Source: Deltaproteobacteria bacterium RBG_13_61_14 (lineage in GTDB: Bacteria > RBG-13-61-14). Taken from it: a DNA stretch of 6,973 bases. Both the position numbers and the translations under genes were made by a program. Numbering within the stretch: position 1 is the first letter of the stretch; each line of letters begins with the position of its first letter. Below, piece after piece: positions 1 through 5,357 of this stretch. The stretch lies in the NCBI GenBank assembly GCA_001797815.1, contig MGQK01000117.1, positions 13,288 through 20,260 on the forward strand, in the 5' to 3' direction. The notes beneath the pieces were generated by a model, which saw only the letters and a list, made by a program, of their open reading frames with translations, had not been told where the DNA came from and ran no database searches.

Positions 1-168
1 CGGGGCGACCCGGCCGAGATGACCGCGCACATCCAGGAGATGATCCGCAAGCTCGGGAGCTTCAACGGCGGGCTTGTGGCCTGGCCCTATATGGAGCCGC
101 AGGTGATCGGCGTCAGCCCGGAGACGGTGAAGCTGCAAGAAGAGCTTTTCTCCCGCTGGGAATACTAG
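1..168 (+). CDS. 3' end of a protein, tentatively uroporphyrinogen decarboxylase (URO-D) superfamily
   Basis: The reading frame is open from the first base to a TAG at 166-168 and gives 55 residues; the start lies left of the window. The visible tail contains an amphipathic helix (around IQEMIRKLG), a Gly-Gly-hydrophobic stretch (FNGGLVAWPY), then IGVSPETVKLQEEL and a final FSRWEY. A last helix, a GG-hydrophobic strand and a closing segment with a 'gvsPE' motif and aromatic end resemble the C-terminus of URO-D-like proteins, a superfamily that includes heme-pathway decarboxylases and corrinoid methyltransferases. That is inference from a short fragment, so the enzyme type is open. The last codons (GAA TAC TAG) run into a perfect palindrome, so the repeat supplies the stop and perhaps the last residue or two. 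The next gene, on the same strand, has its own promoter, so the two are probably not cotranscribed. Confidence 0.55.
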   Translation, partial: RGDPAEMTAHIQEMIRKLGSFNGGLVAWPYMEPQVIGVSPETVKLQEELFSRWEY

Positions 169-218
169 GGACAGGCCCCGGTATTCTTTCCCAAATACCG
201 GGGCCTGTCCCTAGTATT
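161..218. repeat. Perfect 58-bp palindrome, 25-bp arms, REP/MITE-like
   Basis: Bases 161-185 and 194-218 are exact reverse complements over 25 bases, separated by an 8-base loop (CTTTCCCA, 186-193). The core of each arm reads GGGACAGGCCCCGG or its complement. The left arm contains the TAG stop of the upstream gene (166-168). There is no T-tract after either arm, so it does not look like a standard intrinsic terminator, though a transcript would fold into a very stable hairpin and might be protected from 3' decay. Perfect arm identity suggests a recent insertion or active conservation, as seen for REP-like elements mobilised by REP-associated (RAYT) transposases. No transposase is present here. 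Confidence 0.9.
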
Positions 219-226
219 AGTATTGG

Positions 227-255
227 TTGCCTGCCGGCCGGTTTTATGCTCTAAT
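227..255 (+). promoter_or_regulatory. Sigma-70-type promoter with extended -10 for the MaoC-like gene
   Basis: TTGCCT (227-232, four of six matches to the -35 consensus) is followed after exactly 17 bases by TCTAAT (250-255, five of six matches to the -10 consensus). A TG pair at 247-248 sits in the extended -10 position. Transcription would start near 262, leaving a leader of about 31 bases that contains the ribosome binding site AGGGAG (281-286). The promoter begins just downstream of the palindrome. Confidence 0.6.
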
Positions 256-292
256 CGCGGGTAAATTATTTCTGAAAGGGAGGGAGTTGACC

Positions 293-751
293 ATGCCCGA
301 GTTAGTTCCGTTGGACAAACTGAAGGATTACGTGGGCAAGGAGATGGGGATTTCGGACTGGCTGAAGATCGAGCAGGACCGGATCAATGCTTTTGCGGAT
401 TGCACCGGCGACCACCAGTGGATCCACGTCAACCCGGAGCTGGCCAAGAAGGGGCCGTTCGGCACCACCATCGCCCACGGCTACCTCTCCCTGTCCCTGC
501 TCGTGCAACTGAGCGGCGGGATGAAGGTGCTCCCGGCCGGGACCAAGATGGCCATCAACTATGGGCTGAACAAGGTGCGGTTCCTCACACCGGTCAAGGT
601 CGGAAGCAATATCCGCAACCGCGCCGTGCTGAAGAGCGTGGAGGACAAGGGCGGCGGCCGCATCCTCTTCACCACCGAGAACACGGTGGAGATCGAGGGG
701 GAGGAGAAGCCGGCCCTGGTGGCGGAAACGCTGGCCATGTTCTTCACCTGA
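293..751 (+). CDS. MaoC-like (R)-specific enoyl-CoA hydratase / NodN-type dehydratase
   Basis: A 152-residue single hot-dog-fold protein. MaoC-family enzymes hydrate trans-2-enoyl-CoA to (R)-3-hydroxyacyl-CoA, or the reverse, in fatty acid or polyhydroxyalkanoate metabolism in the cytoplasm. The hydratase-2 motif is clear: FADCTGDHQWIHVNP at residues 34-48, with catalytic Asp40 and His45 at the D-x4-H spacing known for PhaJ (Asp31/His36), followed by GPFGTTIAHGYLSLSLL at 54-70. An 'isDWLxIxQxRInaFAdxTGDhQWIHvnP' pattern is characteristic of the NodN-like branch; the substrate chain length cannot be told. The ATG at 293 is preferred over one at 227 in the same frame, because AGGGAG lies six bases before it and homologues start about here, while the 227 codon overlaps the promoter. 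It seems to be transcribed alone: the next gene is on the other strand, and the two stops face each other 81 nt apart. Confidence 0.93.
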   Translation: MPELVPLDKLKDYVGKEMGISDWLKIEQDRINAFADCTGDHQWIHVNPELAKKGPFGTTIAHGYLSLSLLVQLSGGMKVLPAGTKMAINYGLNKVRFLTPVKVGSNIRNRAVLKSVEDKGGGRILFTTENTVEIEGEEKPALVAETLAMFFT

Positions 752-822
752 GCTTTGAGGGTGTCAAGGTGAAGATGAAGAGCCCCTGAACGTGTGCGTG
801 AACGTGGCCGAGGTCATGCCGC

Positions 823-850
823 GTGTCAGGTGTCAAGTGTCAGGTGTCAG
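823..850. repeat. Tandem heptamer array, four GTGTCAG copies
   Basis: Four head-to-tail 7-base units lie at 823-829, 830-836, 837-843 and 844-850. All are GTGTCAG except the second, which ends in A. The minus-strand glycosyltransferase reads into this array and takes its TGA stop from the second unit (complement of 833-835), so its last residues (LTPDT) are repeat-encoded. A similar GGTGTCAGGGTGGCAG stretch occurs after the peptidase gene near 6315. The array is too short and its units too small to be CRISPR; slippage or a dispersed intergenic repeat is the likely origin. Confidence 0.85.
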
Positions 851-2224
851 GTAGCCGCGACCGCGCTCGGAGCGGTTAGCGAAGCGCAGGCAGCGATAGG
901 ATTGCCGGTTCGGGCTCAACGCCTGGGCCAGGGAATAAATGGCGCGCATCAAGAAATGGGGCGCGGGCCGCGAGCCGGCCTGCTCAAGGGCTTCGTAATA
1001 CAAGCCCTCGATCCGGTCCACCCGGGCCTTCAGCGAGCAGCACTCTTCCACCTTTCTTCTCCCCGCTTCGCCCAGGGCCGCCCTTAGCTTCGCATCCTCG
1101 ATCATTCGGCCGGCCGCCGCGGCCAGCGCTTCCGGCTCCCCCGGCGGCACCAGCAGGCCGGTCTTTTCGTCCAGCACCAGCTCCCGGTTCCCGCCTACGT
1201 CGGTGGAGACCACCGGCTTTTTCATGGCCAGCGATTCCCGCACCGTGCCGGTCAAGCCCTCGGACCTGACCGAGGCGCAGACCGTGAAATCGCAGGCGGC
1301 CAGCATCCGGGGCACGTCTTCCCGGAAGCCGGTGAGGACAAAGCGATCTGCGATCCCCAGCCGGCCGGCCTCCTGCTCGAATTTCTCCCGGTTGATGCTG
1401 CCCACCAGCAAGAAGCGCGTCTCTGGGTGCCGGGCCAGGATTTTCCGGGCGGCCAGCAAGAGGTCCATGCCTCCCTTGAAATGACCGGGCTGGAACCGGA
1501 GCGCGCCGATGGCGCCGATGACCGGGGCCGCGGCGGGCAGGCCCAGCTCGGCCCGCACCGCGGCGCCGTCAAGGCCGGGATCAAAGGCTTTCAGGTCCGT
1601 GGACTCGTAGCAGACCGCGATCTTGTCCGGCGGAATCCGGCCGCTAGTGACCATGATCTGCTTCACCCTTTCCGAAACCGCCATGATCCGGGCCACCCGG
1701 CCGGAGCGGTACTTGATACTGTTGAAGCGGTCGAGCGGGTCGGACATGCCGCGGTTGGCGATGAGGACGCCGAGGGGCTGGAGATAGGAAAGGATAAAGA
1801 AAAAGTCCAGGTCCATGCCGGCGAAGGTGTGGATGAGGTCGTAGGGCTCCGCAGCCAGGTAGCGGCCGAGTTCCAGGAGCGAGGGCAAGGTGAAGCGGTA
1901 TTTCAATTTGGCAAACGGGAACTGGAGCAATTCCACCCCGGCTGCGGCCAGTTTGTCCAGGGTGGGAGGCAGGCCCTCCGGCGCTTGGATCTTCCTCTTG
2001 AAGACCGCGGAGACGGAATGACCGCGTTGGACCAACTCCCGGGCTAAAAGATAAAGCTGAACGCCGGAGCCGGTCCCGATCCCGAGGTGGGGGTTGCTTA
2101 AGAGAATTTTCAGCGACCGCGGCGATTTGTTCCCGGCGCTTCCGCGCGAGTTGGGATCACTTTTCAATTCCGGAACTCCACTCCAACACTCCAAGGAAGA
2201 CCTTAATTCCCTGACTTTGATCAT
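833..2224 (-). CDS. Glycosyltransferase family 4 (GT-B fold)
   Basis: As drawn this is a 463-residue GT-B glycosyltransferase that would move a sugar from a nucleotide donor to a lipid- or polysaccharide-linked acceptor at the cytoplasmic membrane face. The N-terminal Rossmann half begins at LKILLSNPHLGIGTGSGVQ (38-56), with the glycine-rich acceptor loop. The C-terminal half has APVIGAIGALRFQPGHFKGG (233-252), FLLVGS (271-276), VLTGFREDVPRML (296-308) and the GT4 EX7E motif, Glu322 to Glu330 in SEGLTGTVRE, then VVSTDVGGNREL. No signal peptide is visible. The start is uncertain. ATG 2224 has a G-rich stretch only two bases upstream, and residues 1-37 look like translated intergenic DNA. TTG at 2167, with GGAG eight bases before it, puts 18 residues ahead of the first strand and may be the true start. 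The last ~25 residues appear to be repeat-encoded. It lies downstream of the methyltransferase on the same strand. Acceptor and sugar cannot be inferred. Confidence 0.9.
   Translation of the reverse strand: MIKVRELRSSLECWSGVPELKSDPNSRGSAGNKSPRSLKILLSNPHLGIGTGSGVQLYLLARELVQRGHSVSAVFKRKIQAPEGLPPTLDKLAAAGVELLQFPFAKLKYRFTLPSLLELGRYLAAEPYDLIHTFAGMDLDFFFILSYLQPLGVLIANRGMSDPLDRFNSIKYRSGRVARIMAVSERVKQIMVTSGRIPPDKIAVCYESTDLKAFDPGLDGAAVRAELGLPAAAPVIGAIGALRFQPGHFKGGMDLLLAARKILARHPETRFLLVGSINREKFEQEAGRLGIADRFVLTGFREDVPRMLAACDFTVCASVRSEGLTGTVRESLAMKKPVVSTDVGGNRELVLDEKTGLLVPPGEPEALAAAAGRMIEDAKLRAALGEAGRRKVEECCSLKARVDRIEGLYYEALEQAGSRPAPHFLMRAIYSLAQALSPNRQSYRCLRFANRSERGRGYLTPDT
851..875. repeat. Dispersed repeat copy inside the 3' end of the glycosyltransferase gene
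   Basis: On the minus strand this segment reads CCGCTCCGAGCGC followed by GGTCGCGGCTAC. A related block, CCGCGAGAGCAGTCGCGG followed by CTAC, lies at 4308-4329 on the plus strand. The two share an exact 11-mer, GTCGCGGCTAC, and the same order of CCGC, GAG-C and the 11-mer with small gaps. The copy here is read as residues of the glycosyltransferase tail (around FANRSERGRGY). Eleven bases could match by chance in GC-rich DNA, so family membership is an inference from order and context. Confidence 0.45.
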
Positions 2225-2310
2225 GTCCCCTATTTTGATGTGCTTGTGCCCTGATTGCAAGGTGGGCCGCGATCCGGGGCGGGCTGTTCCAACCCAGCGA
2301 ACTGGACAGG

Positions 2311-2349
2311 GCAAGGGGTCTGGCCCAGGAAAAGGAATCAGACCGGATC
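2311..2349. repeat. Weak REP-like hairpin between the methyltransferase and the glycosyltransferase
   Basis: GGTCTG (2317-2322) and CAGACC (2339-2344) are exact 6-base inverted arms around a 16-base spacer containing CCCAGGAAAAGG. The layout (GGGG, GGTCTG, AGGAAAAGG, CAGACC) recalls short palindromic repeats scattered between genes in many uncultured high-GC bacteria, but the stem is short. It sits just after the methyltransferase stop in the direction of transcription. With no T-tract it is a poor terminator, and readthrough into the glycosyltransferase remains possible. Confidence 0.4.
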
Positions 2350-2356
2350 AATGTTC

Positions 2357-3262
2357 TTACCAGGTTAATAAGAGACGATCGTGAACAACTTCCTGAGGGA
2401 GGCTCTCTCCCTCCATTTGAAACCGCCGTAACATAGAGCGTCCGCAATTGACCAAGGCCTGTCGCTCAAAAAGTCCGGGCGGAATGGGCAGGCGGCATTG
2501 CTGCTGGCCGGATTTTTTGATGCCGTCAATGGAAAGAAGGACATAGACCCCTCGCTTTTTGCATCTGGCAATCGCGGCGAAAAGTCTCTCCAGGCTGAAG
2601 GTTTGGGCTCCATAGAGGATGGCCTGGGAATGGACATAAGGAGGATCGCAATAGACCACGTCCCCGGCTTGAGCTTGCTCCATGACCGGCTCAAAATCCG
2701 AGTGGAGGAAGGTCGTCTCACTGGTTCTTTCTCGCCAAAGGTCCACTCGGTGATTGAAAGAATCGGGGGTAATCGGTTGATGAACGCCGATCGGAGTGCT
2801 CATGTAACCATCCGCCTGTCGGAAACGAACCACGCCCCCGTAGCAGGCCCGGGCCAGGAAAATTAAATCCGCGGCGTTAGCAGAACGATTGTAAGACGCT
2901 TTGATCCGCTCATAAACTTCCTGACGATTTCCGGACATGAACTGGCGCCAGCGATCCGCATACCATTGTTTCAGAGCCAGTGGATCATTCTGCAAGGTGA
3001 TCCAAATCTCCGCTAACGGCTTGAGAATATCCGAGGCGATGGCTGAGGTCGGTGCCAGGCTGCCTAAAACCGCTCCGCTGCCGAGGAATGGCTCGAAGTA
3101 GGTTCCATATGAATCGGGAAAATAGCTGATGATTTCATGGGCGAACCGCTGCTTATTCCCGATCCATTTCAAAAGCTGGAATCGGAAAGGCGCAGGAGGC
3201 CGGCGAGGCTGGCCTCGCTTCAGCTCTTCGACCTGGAAGAGGCCGGTTGGCCGGAATTCCAT
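2357..3262 (-). CDS. DNA N6-adenine methyltransferase, D12 class (Dam/DpnM-like), apparently orphan
   Basis: This 301-residue protein would transfer a methyl group from S-adenosylmethionine to adenine N6 in a specific DNA sequence. The motif order is that of the alpha (D12) class. KWIGNK at 32-37 and FEPFLGSGAV at 56-65 form motif X and motif I, the AdoMet site. A target-recognition-like region with RFRQADGYMSTPIG is at 146-159. DVVYCDPPYV at 201-210 is motif IV, with catalytic DPPY at 206-209. Length is normal for the class. The ATG at 3262 has a GGGAG stretch just upstream and starts shortly before motif X. It lies 32 nt downstream of rluB on the same strand, so cotranscription is likely. 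No restriction endonuclease is visible next to it. Its GC content (45% in 2881-2940 by hand count) is well below neighbouring genes, which suggests acquisition from phage or another genome. GATC specificity is possible but cannot be proved from sequence. Confidence 0.93.
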   Translation of the reverse strand: MEFRPTGLFQVEELKRGQPRRPPAPFRFQLLKWIGNKQRFAHEIISYFPDSYGTYFEPFLGSGAVLGSLAPTSAIASDILKPLAEIWITLQNDPLALKQWYADRWRQFMSGNRQEVYERIKASYNRSANAADLIFLARACYGGVVRFRQADGYMSTPIGVHQPITPDSFNHRVDLWRERTSETTFLHSDFEPVMEQAQAGDVVYCDPPYVHSQAILYGAQTFSLERLFAAIARCKKRGVYVLLSIDGIKKSGQQQCRLPIPPGLFERQALVNCGRSMLRRFQMEGESLPQEVVHDRLLLTW

Positions 3263-3294
3263 TATCTCCCTTCTTCCCTGCCTAACTATATTCT

Positions 3295-4053
3295 CTAAGA
3301 GCGGGCCGATCTTCGAGCCGGCTGGCGCTTCGCGGGCCGGCCCATCGCCCACAGACGCTTGATCTCTTTTTCGTGGAGAAAGCGGAAGCGGCCGGGCAGG
3401 AGGCTGCCGAGCGCGAGCGGGCCCAGCGCCACCCGGTGCAGCTTGAGCACCGGATGCCCCACGGCCTCGGCCATGCGCCGGACCTGGCGGTGGCGGCCTT
3501 CGGTCAGGGTGATCTCGATCCAGGCATGGCGCGGGCCTTTGCGGAGCAACCGCACTTTGGCCGGCAAAGTCGGCTTGCCCTCGAGCGGGACTCCGCGCGC
3601 CAGTTTCTGCAGGGCGGCCGGGTCCGGGATTCCTTCCACCTTGGCCTGGTAGGTGCGCGGCACCTGGGAAGAAGGATGGGTGAGGCGGTGGGTGAGCTCG
3701 CCGTCGTTGGTGAGGAGCAGGAGGCCCGAGGTGTCCCAGTCCAGCCGGCCGACCGGATAGACCCGCTCCTTCATCCCATGGATCAAGTCCAACACCGTGG
3801 GCCGGCCTTCGGGATCATGGGTGGTGGTCACGTAACCCGCGGGCTTGTGGAGCAGGAGGTAGCTCCGGGGCGCGTCGGCCACGATCAGCCTGCCCGAAAC
3901 CCGGATCTGGTCCCGCGCCGGGTCGGCCTTGCTCCCCAGCTCGGCCACCACCCGGCCGTTCACCCGCACCTCGCCGGCCAGGATTAACGCTTCGGCCTTG
4001 CGGCGCGAGGCCACTCCCGCCCGGGCGATGATTTTCTGTAACCGCTCTTCCAT
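3295..4053 (-). CDS. rluB: Ribosomal large subunit pseudouridine synthase B
   Basis: A 252-residue RsuA/RluB/RluE-family enzyme that isomerises uridine to pseudouridine in rRNA. In E. coli RluB acts on U2605 of 23S rRNA. An N-terminal S4 RNA-binding domain (MEERLQKIIARAGVASRRKA through GEVRVNG, 1-33) is followed by LLLHKPAGYVTT (66-77) and the catalytic loop VGRLDWDTSGLLLLTNDG (101-118), where Asp105 is the expected nucleophile. EGRHRQVRRM is the conserved late motif of the family. The C-terminus ends in a short Arg-rich tail. GRLDWDTSGLLLLTNDGEL fits RluB better than RsuA (16S), so the symbol is given with moderate confidence. ATG at 4053 matches usual family starts, but AGGAG lies only one base before it. 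An in-frame TTG at 4071 with AAGAGAG upstream would add six residues. It probably leads an operon with the adenine methyltransferase 32 nt downstream. Confidence 0.93.
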   Translation of the reverse strand: MEERLQKIIARAGVASRRKAEALILAGEVRVNGRVVAELGSKADPARDQIRVSGRLIVADAPRSYLLLHKPAGYVTTTHDPEGRPTVLDLIHGMKERVYPVGRLDWDTSGLLLLTNDGELTHRLTHPSSQVPRTYQAKVEGIPDPAALQKLARGVPLEGKPTLPAKVRLLRKGPRHAWIEITLTEGRHRQVRRMAEAVGHPVLKLHRVALGPLALGSLLPGRFRFLHEKEIKRLWAMGRPAKRQPARRSARS

Positions 4054-4088
4054 GCTCCTCTGCCGGCGCAAAAAACTCTCTTGCGCTT

Positions 4089-4117
4089 ATCATCCAAGGA
4101 ATTGCCCTGGCCGTCAA
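4089..4117 (-). promoter_or_regulatory. Candidate sigma-70-type promoter for rluB
   Basis: On the minus strand, TTGACG (complement of 4112-4117, five of six matches to -35) is followed by exactly 17 bases and then GATGAT (complement of 4089-4094, four of six matches to -10). Transcription would start near 4082, about 29 bases before the ATG at 4053 and 11 before the alternative TTG at 4071. It would serve rluB and the methyltransferase. Confidence 0.5.
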
Positions 4118-4149
4118 GGGCGAATGAGAATTTGGGGTCAGGTCTCAAT

Positions 4150-4278
4150 GGTCTGTTGCCCAAATCAAAATTCTTTTTGGCCTCGTTTTTCCATCATCGT
4201 AAAATCGCGGGGTTACCTGGTAGGGGCGACCGGCCGGTCGTCCCTACAAACGGCCATTCGGCATTTAGGCAACAGACC
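4150..4278. mobile_element. MITE-like element with 16-bp terminal inverted repeats (129 bp)
   Basis: The left end, GGTCTGTTGCCCAAAT (4150-4165), is the reverse complement of the right end, ATTTAGGCAACAGACC (4263-4278), at 15 of 16 positions. Outside the arms, TCAAT (4145-4149) also pairs with ATTGA (4285-4289) across a 6-base bulge. The inside holds a second palindrome (4220-4247) and no coding capacity. Further short pairing (GGCC, TTT) inside the arms suggests a long imperfect palindrome whose left arm carries extra sequence. No clear target-site duplication is seen. A REP-like motif (TTTGGGGTCAGGTCTCAAT, 4131-4149) abuts the left end. It lies between the transporter and rluB genes and may be a non-autonomous element or a composite of REP units. 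Confidence 0.6.
4220..4247. repeat. 28-bp inner palindrome (GTAGGGGCGACC type)
   Basis: GTAGGGGCGACC (4220-4231) faces GGTCGTCCCTAC (4236-4247) around a self-complementary GGCC centre, with a single G/T mismatch between the arms. The GTAGGGGCGACCGGCC core is one I associate with a dispersed intergenic repeat in many environmental bacterial genomes; that association is from memory. Here it forms the middle of the larger inverted-repeat element at 4150-4278. Confidence 0.8.
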
Positions 4279-4294
4279 CTTTACATTGAACATT

Positions 4295-4341
4295 GGGTTT
4301 TGCCCTTCCGCGAGAGCAGTCGCGGCTACGCTGCAAAACCC
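4295..4341. repeat. Nested hairpin downstream of the transporter gene
   Basis: Outer arms GGGTTTTGC (4295-4303) and GCAAAACCC (4333-4341) pair perfectly. Within them, CCGCGA (4308-4313) and TCGCGG (4320-4325) form a second perfect stem with a 6-base loop. The structure lies 12 bases beyond the transporter stop in its direction of transcription, so it could stall polymerase or protect the 3' end. There is no T-tract after the stem on either strand, so it is not a textbook intrinsic terminator. Confidence 0.6.
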
Positions 4342-4352
4342 GAGTCAGGCCG

Positions 4353-5237
4353 TCAACCTGTTTCTAGCTCTTCGGCCAGTTGTTCGCCGGAGAAGCGGGC
4401 GAGCAGCACGGTGCCGAAAAGGATGGCGGCGAGGCCGGCGATGCGGAGCTCGCGGTGGAGGAGTTCTTGGGGGAAGGCCTCGCCCAGGGCATAGACGCCG
4501 AGGACGATGGTGATGAGGCGGGCGCAGAAGTCGGAGACGGCGGTGACCAGGATGGCGCGGCCGTGCTGGTAGCCGCGGGAGAGGAGGAAGAAGCCGGTGA
4601 GGTAGAAGAGGACGAGGGCGGGTGCGATCAGGCCGAAGGCGGAGAGGTAGGCGCGGGAGTGGAGCTGGATGAGGACGCCCTTGGTGAAGACGTCGCCCAG
4701 GCCCAGGAGCACACCGGCGATGATGCCGAACACCACCACCCAGTCAAAGCCGACGTTGAAGAACTTGCGGCCGGCATAGACCAGGAGGCACAGCCCGCAG
4801 GCGACGGCGACGGCGAGGACGAGCAGATGCGGGGTGAGGACGCTGGGTGTGGAGTTTTGGATCGGCTCGCTCAGGCCCAGGGCGACGATGCCGGCGGTGA
4901 CGATGATCACCCCCAGCCATTCCCGGGCTTTCAGGCGGTGGTCAAGAAAGAGGATGGAGAAGACGGCGAGGATGACGAAGCCGGAGCCCTGGATGGCGCG
5001 GGCCAGCGAGATGGGAGTGTAGTTGAGGGCGAAGGCGAAGAGGCCCCAGCCCAGGCCGGAGATAATCAGCCCGCCCATCCATTTCCTGGAGAAGACAAAG
5101 GCCCGGAGGGTGGAGAGCAGGTTGGGCCCGAGCGCGATGGGGGGAAGCTTGTCCGCGGCCTGCTTTTGCAGGACCACGCCCACGTCCCAGCAAATGGCGC
5201 AGAGGGTGATGAACAGGATGGAGATCCAGATAGACAC
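4353..5237 (-). CDS. DMT-superfamily (EamA/NIPA-like) membrane transporter
   Basis: A 294-residue very hydrophobic protein with roughly eight to ten predicted membrane helices, the first at residues 3-22 and others at about 53-72, 76-98 and 104-123. The drug/metabolite transporter superfamily usually has ten helices in two EamA repeats. The segment ISLARAIQGSGFVILAVFSILFLDHRLKAREWLG, with a helix followed by the charged 'D-R-K-E-W-G' loop, is typical of an EamA repeat, and the ending 'R-x-x-G-x-x-x-I-L-x-G' repeats this pattern. The early LQKQAADKLP after helix 1 resembles NIPA-type magnesium transporters, but the substrate cannot be assigned. GTG at 5237 is preferred because AAGGAAG lies about ten bases before it and helix 1 begins at once; a TTG at 5264 would add nine residues but lacks a ribosome binding site. 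It is divergent from the peptidase gene, with about 120 nt of shared upstream DNA. The short C-terminal tail is acidic. Confidence 0.85.
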   Translation of the reverse strand: MSIWISILFITLCAICWDVGVVLQKQAADKLPPIALGPNLLSTLRAFVFSRKWMGGLIISGLGWGLFAFALNYTPISLARAIQGSGFVILAVFSILFLDHRLKAREWLGVIIVTAGIVALGLSEPIQNSTPSVLTPHLLVLAVAVACGLCLLVYAGRKFFNVGFDWVVVFGIIAGVLLGLGDVFTKGVLIQLHSRAYLSAFGLIAPALVLFYLTGFFLLSRGYQHGRAILVTAVSDFCARLITIVLGVYALGEAFPQELLHRELRIAGLAAILFGTVLLARFSGEQLAEELETG

Positions 5238-5265
5238 CGCTTGCTTCTTCCTTCCCCGCTCCAAT

Positions 5266-5295
5266 GGTGTAGCATAGCCGGCGGCCGGCGGTCAA
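5266..5295 (-). promoter_or_regulatory. Weak candidate promoter for the transporter gene
   Basis: On the minus strand, TTGACC (complement of 5290-5295, five of six matches to -35) is followed by 18 bases ending in TGC and then TACACC (complement of 5266-5271, three of six matches to -10). The preceding TG gives an extended -10. The start would be near 5259, leaving a 22-base leader with the AAGGAAG ribosome binding site before the GTG at 5237. The poor -10 box keeps confidence low. Confidence 0.3.
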
Positions 5296-5341
5296 GGAGA
5301 TGATCCTGCCGGCGCCGAGAATTTCGGGCTTTCGACTCCTG

Positions 5342-5350
5342 TGCTAAAAT
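5342..5350 (+). promoter_or_regulatory. Extended -10 promoter immediately before the peptidase ATG (leaderless)
   Basis: TGCTAAAAT contains TAAAAT (5345-5350, five of six matches to -10) with TG one base upstream. Only seven bases separate it from the ATG at 5358, so transcription would start at or next to the start codon. No purine-rich ribosome binding site occurs in the A-rich stretch before the ATG, which agrees with a leaderless message. No convincing -35 box is present at 16-18 bases. Confidence 0.5.
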
Positions 5351-5357
5351 AAAAACC

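Noticed and set aside
161-218. Intrinsic terminator for the upstream gene
   Set aside because: The hairpin is strong, but no T-run follows on either strand and the arms are far longer than usual, so a repeat element is the better description.
245-250. TATGCT as the -10 box for the MaoC-like gene
   Set aside because: It is only 12 bases from the -35 candidate; TCTAAT at 250-255 has 17-base spacing and a better match.
227-292. Upstream ATG giving the MaoC-like protein 22 more residues
   Set aside because: The codon lies in the promoter -35 region, has no ribosome binding site, and family members begin near the ATG at 293, which has AGGGAG at the right distance.
823-850. Possible CRISPR-like array
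   Set aside because: Units are 7 bases with no spacers, so this is a simple tandem repeat.
1427-2047. Plus-strand open frame of 206 residues
   Set aside because: It lies fully inside the glycosyltransferase on the opposite strand and shows no recognisable motif.
3373-3987. Plus-strand open frame of 204 residues opposite rluB
   Set aside because: The minus strand carries the full set of RluB motifs here; this is a high-GC antisense frame.
2357-4053. Restriction-modification system including rluB and the methyltransferase
   Set aside because: Neither neighbour is a nuclease; rluB is a clear pseudouridine synthase and the other neighbour is a glycosyltransferase.
4380-5303. Long plus-strand open frame encoding an extremely Gly/Glu/Asp-rich 307-residue protein
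   Set aside because: It is antisense to the transporter gene; its composition is what reversed GC-rich membrane-protein codons give, and it has no family motif.
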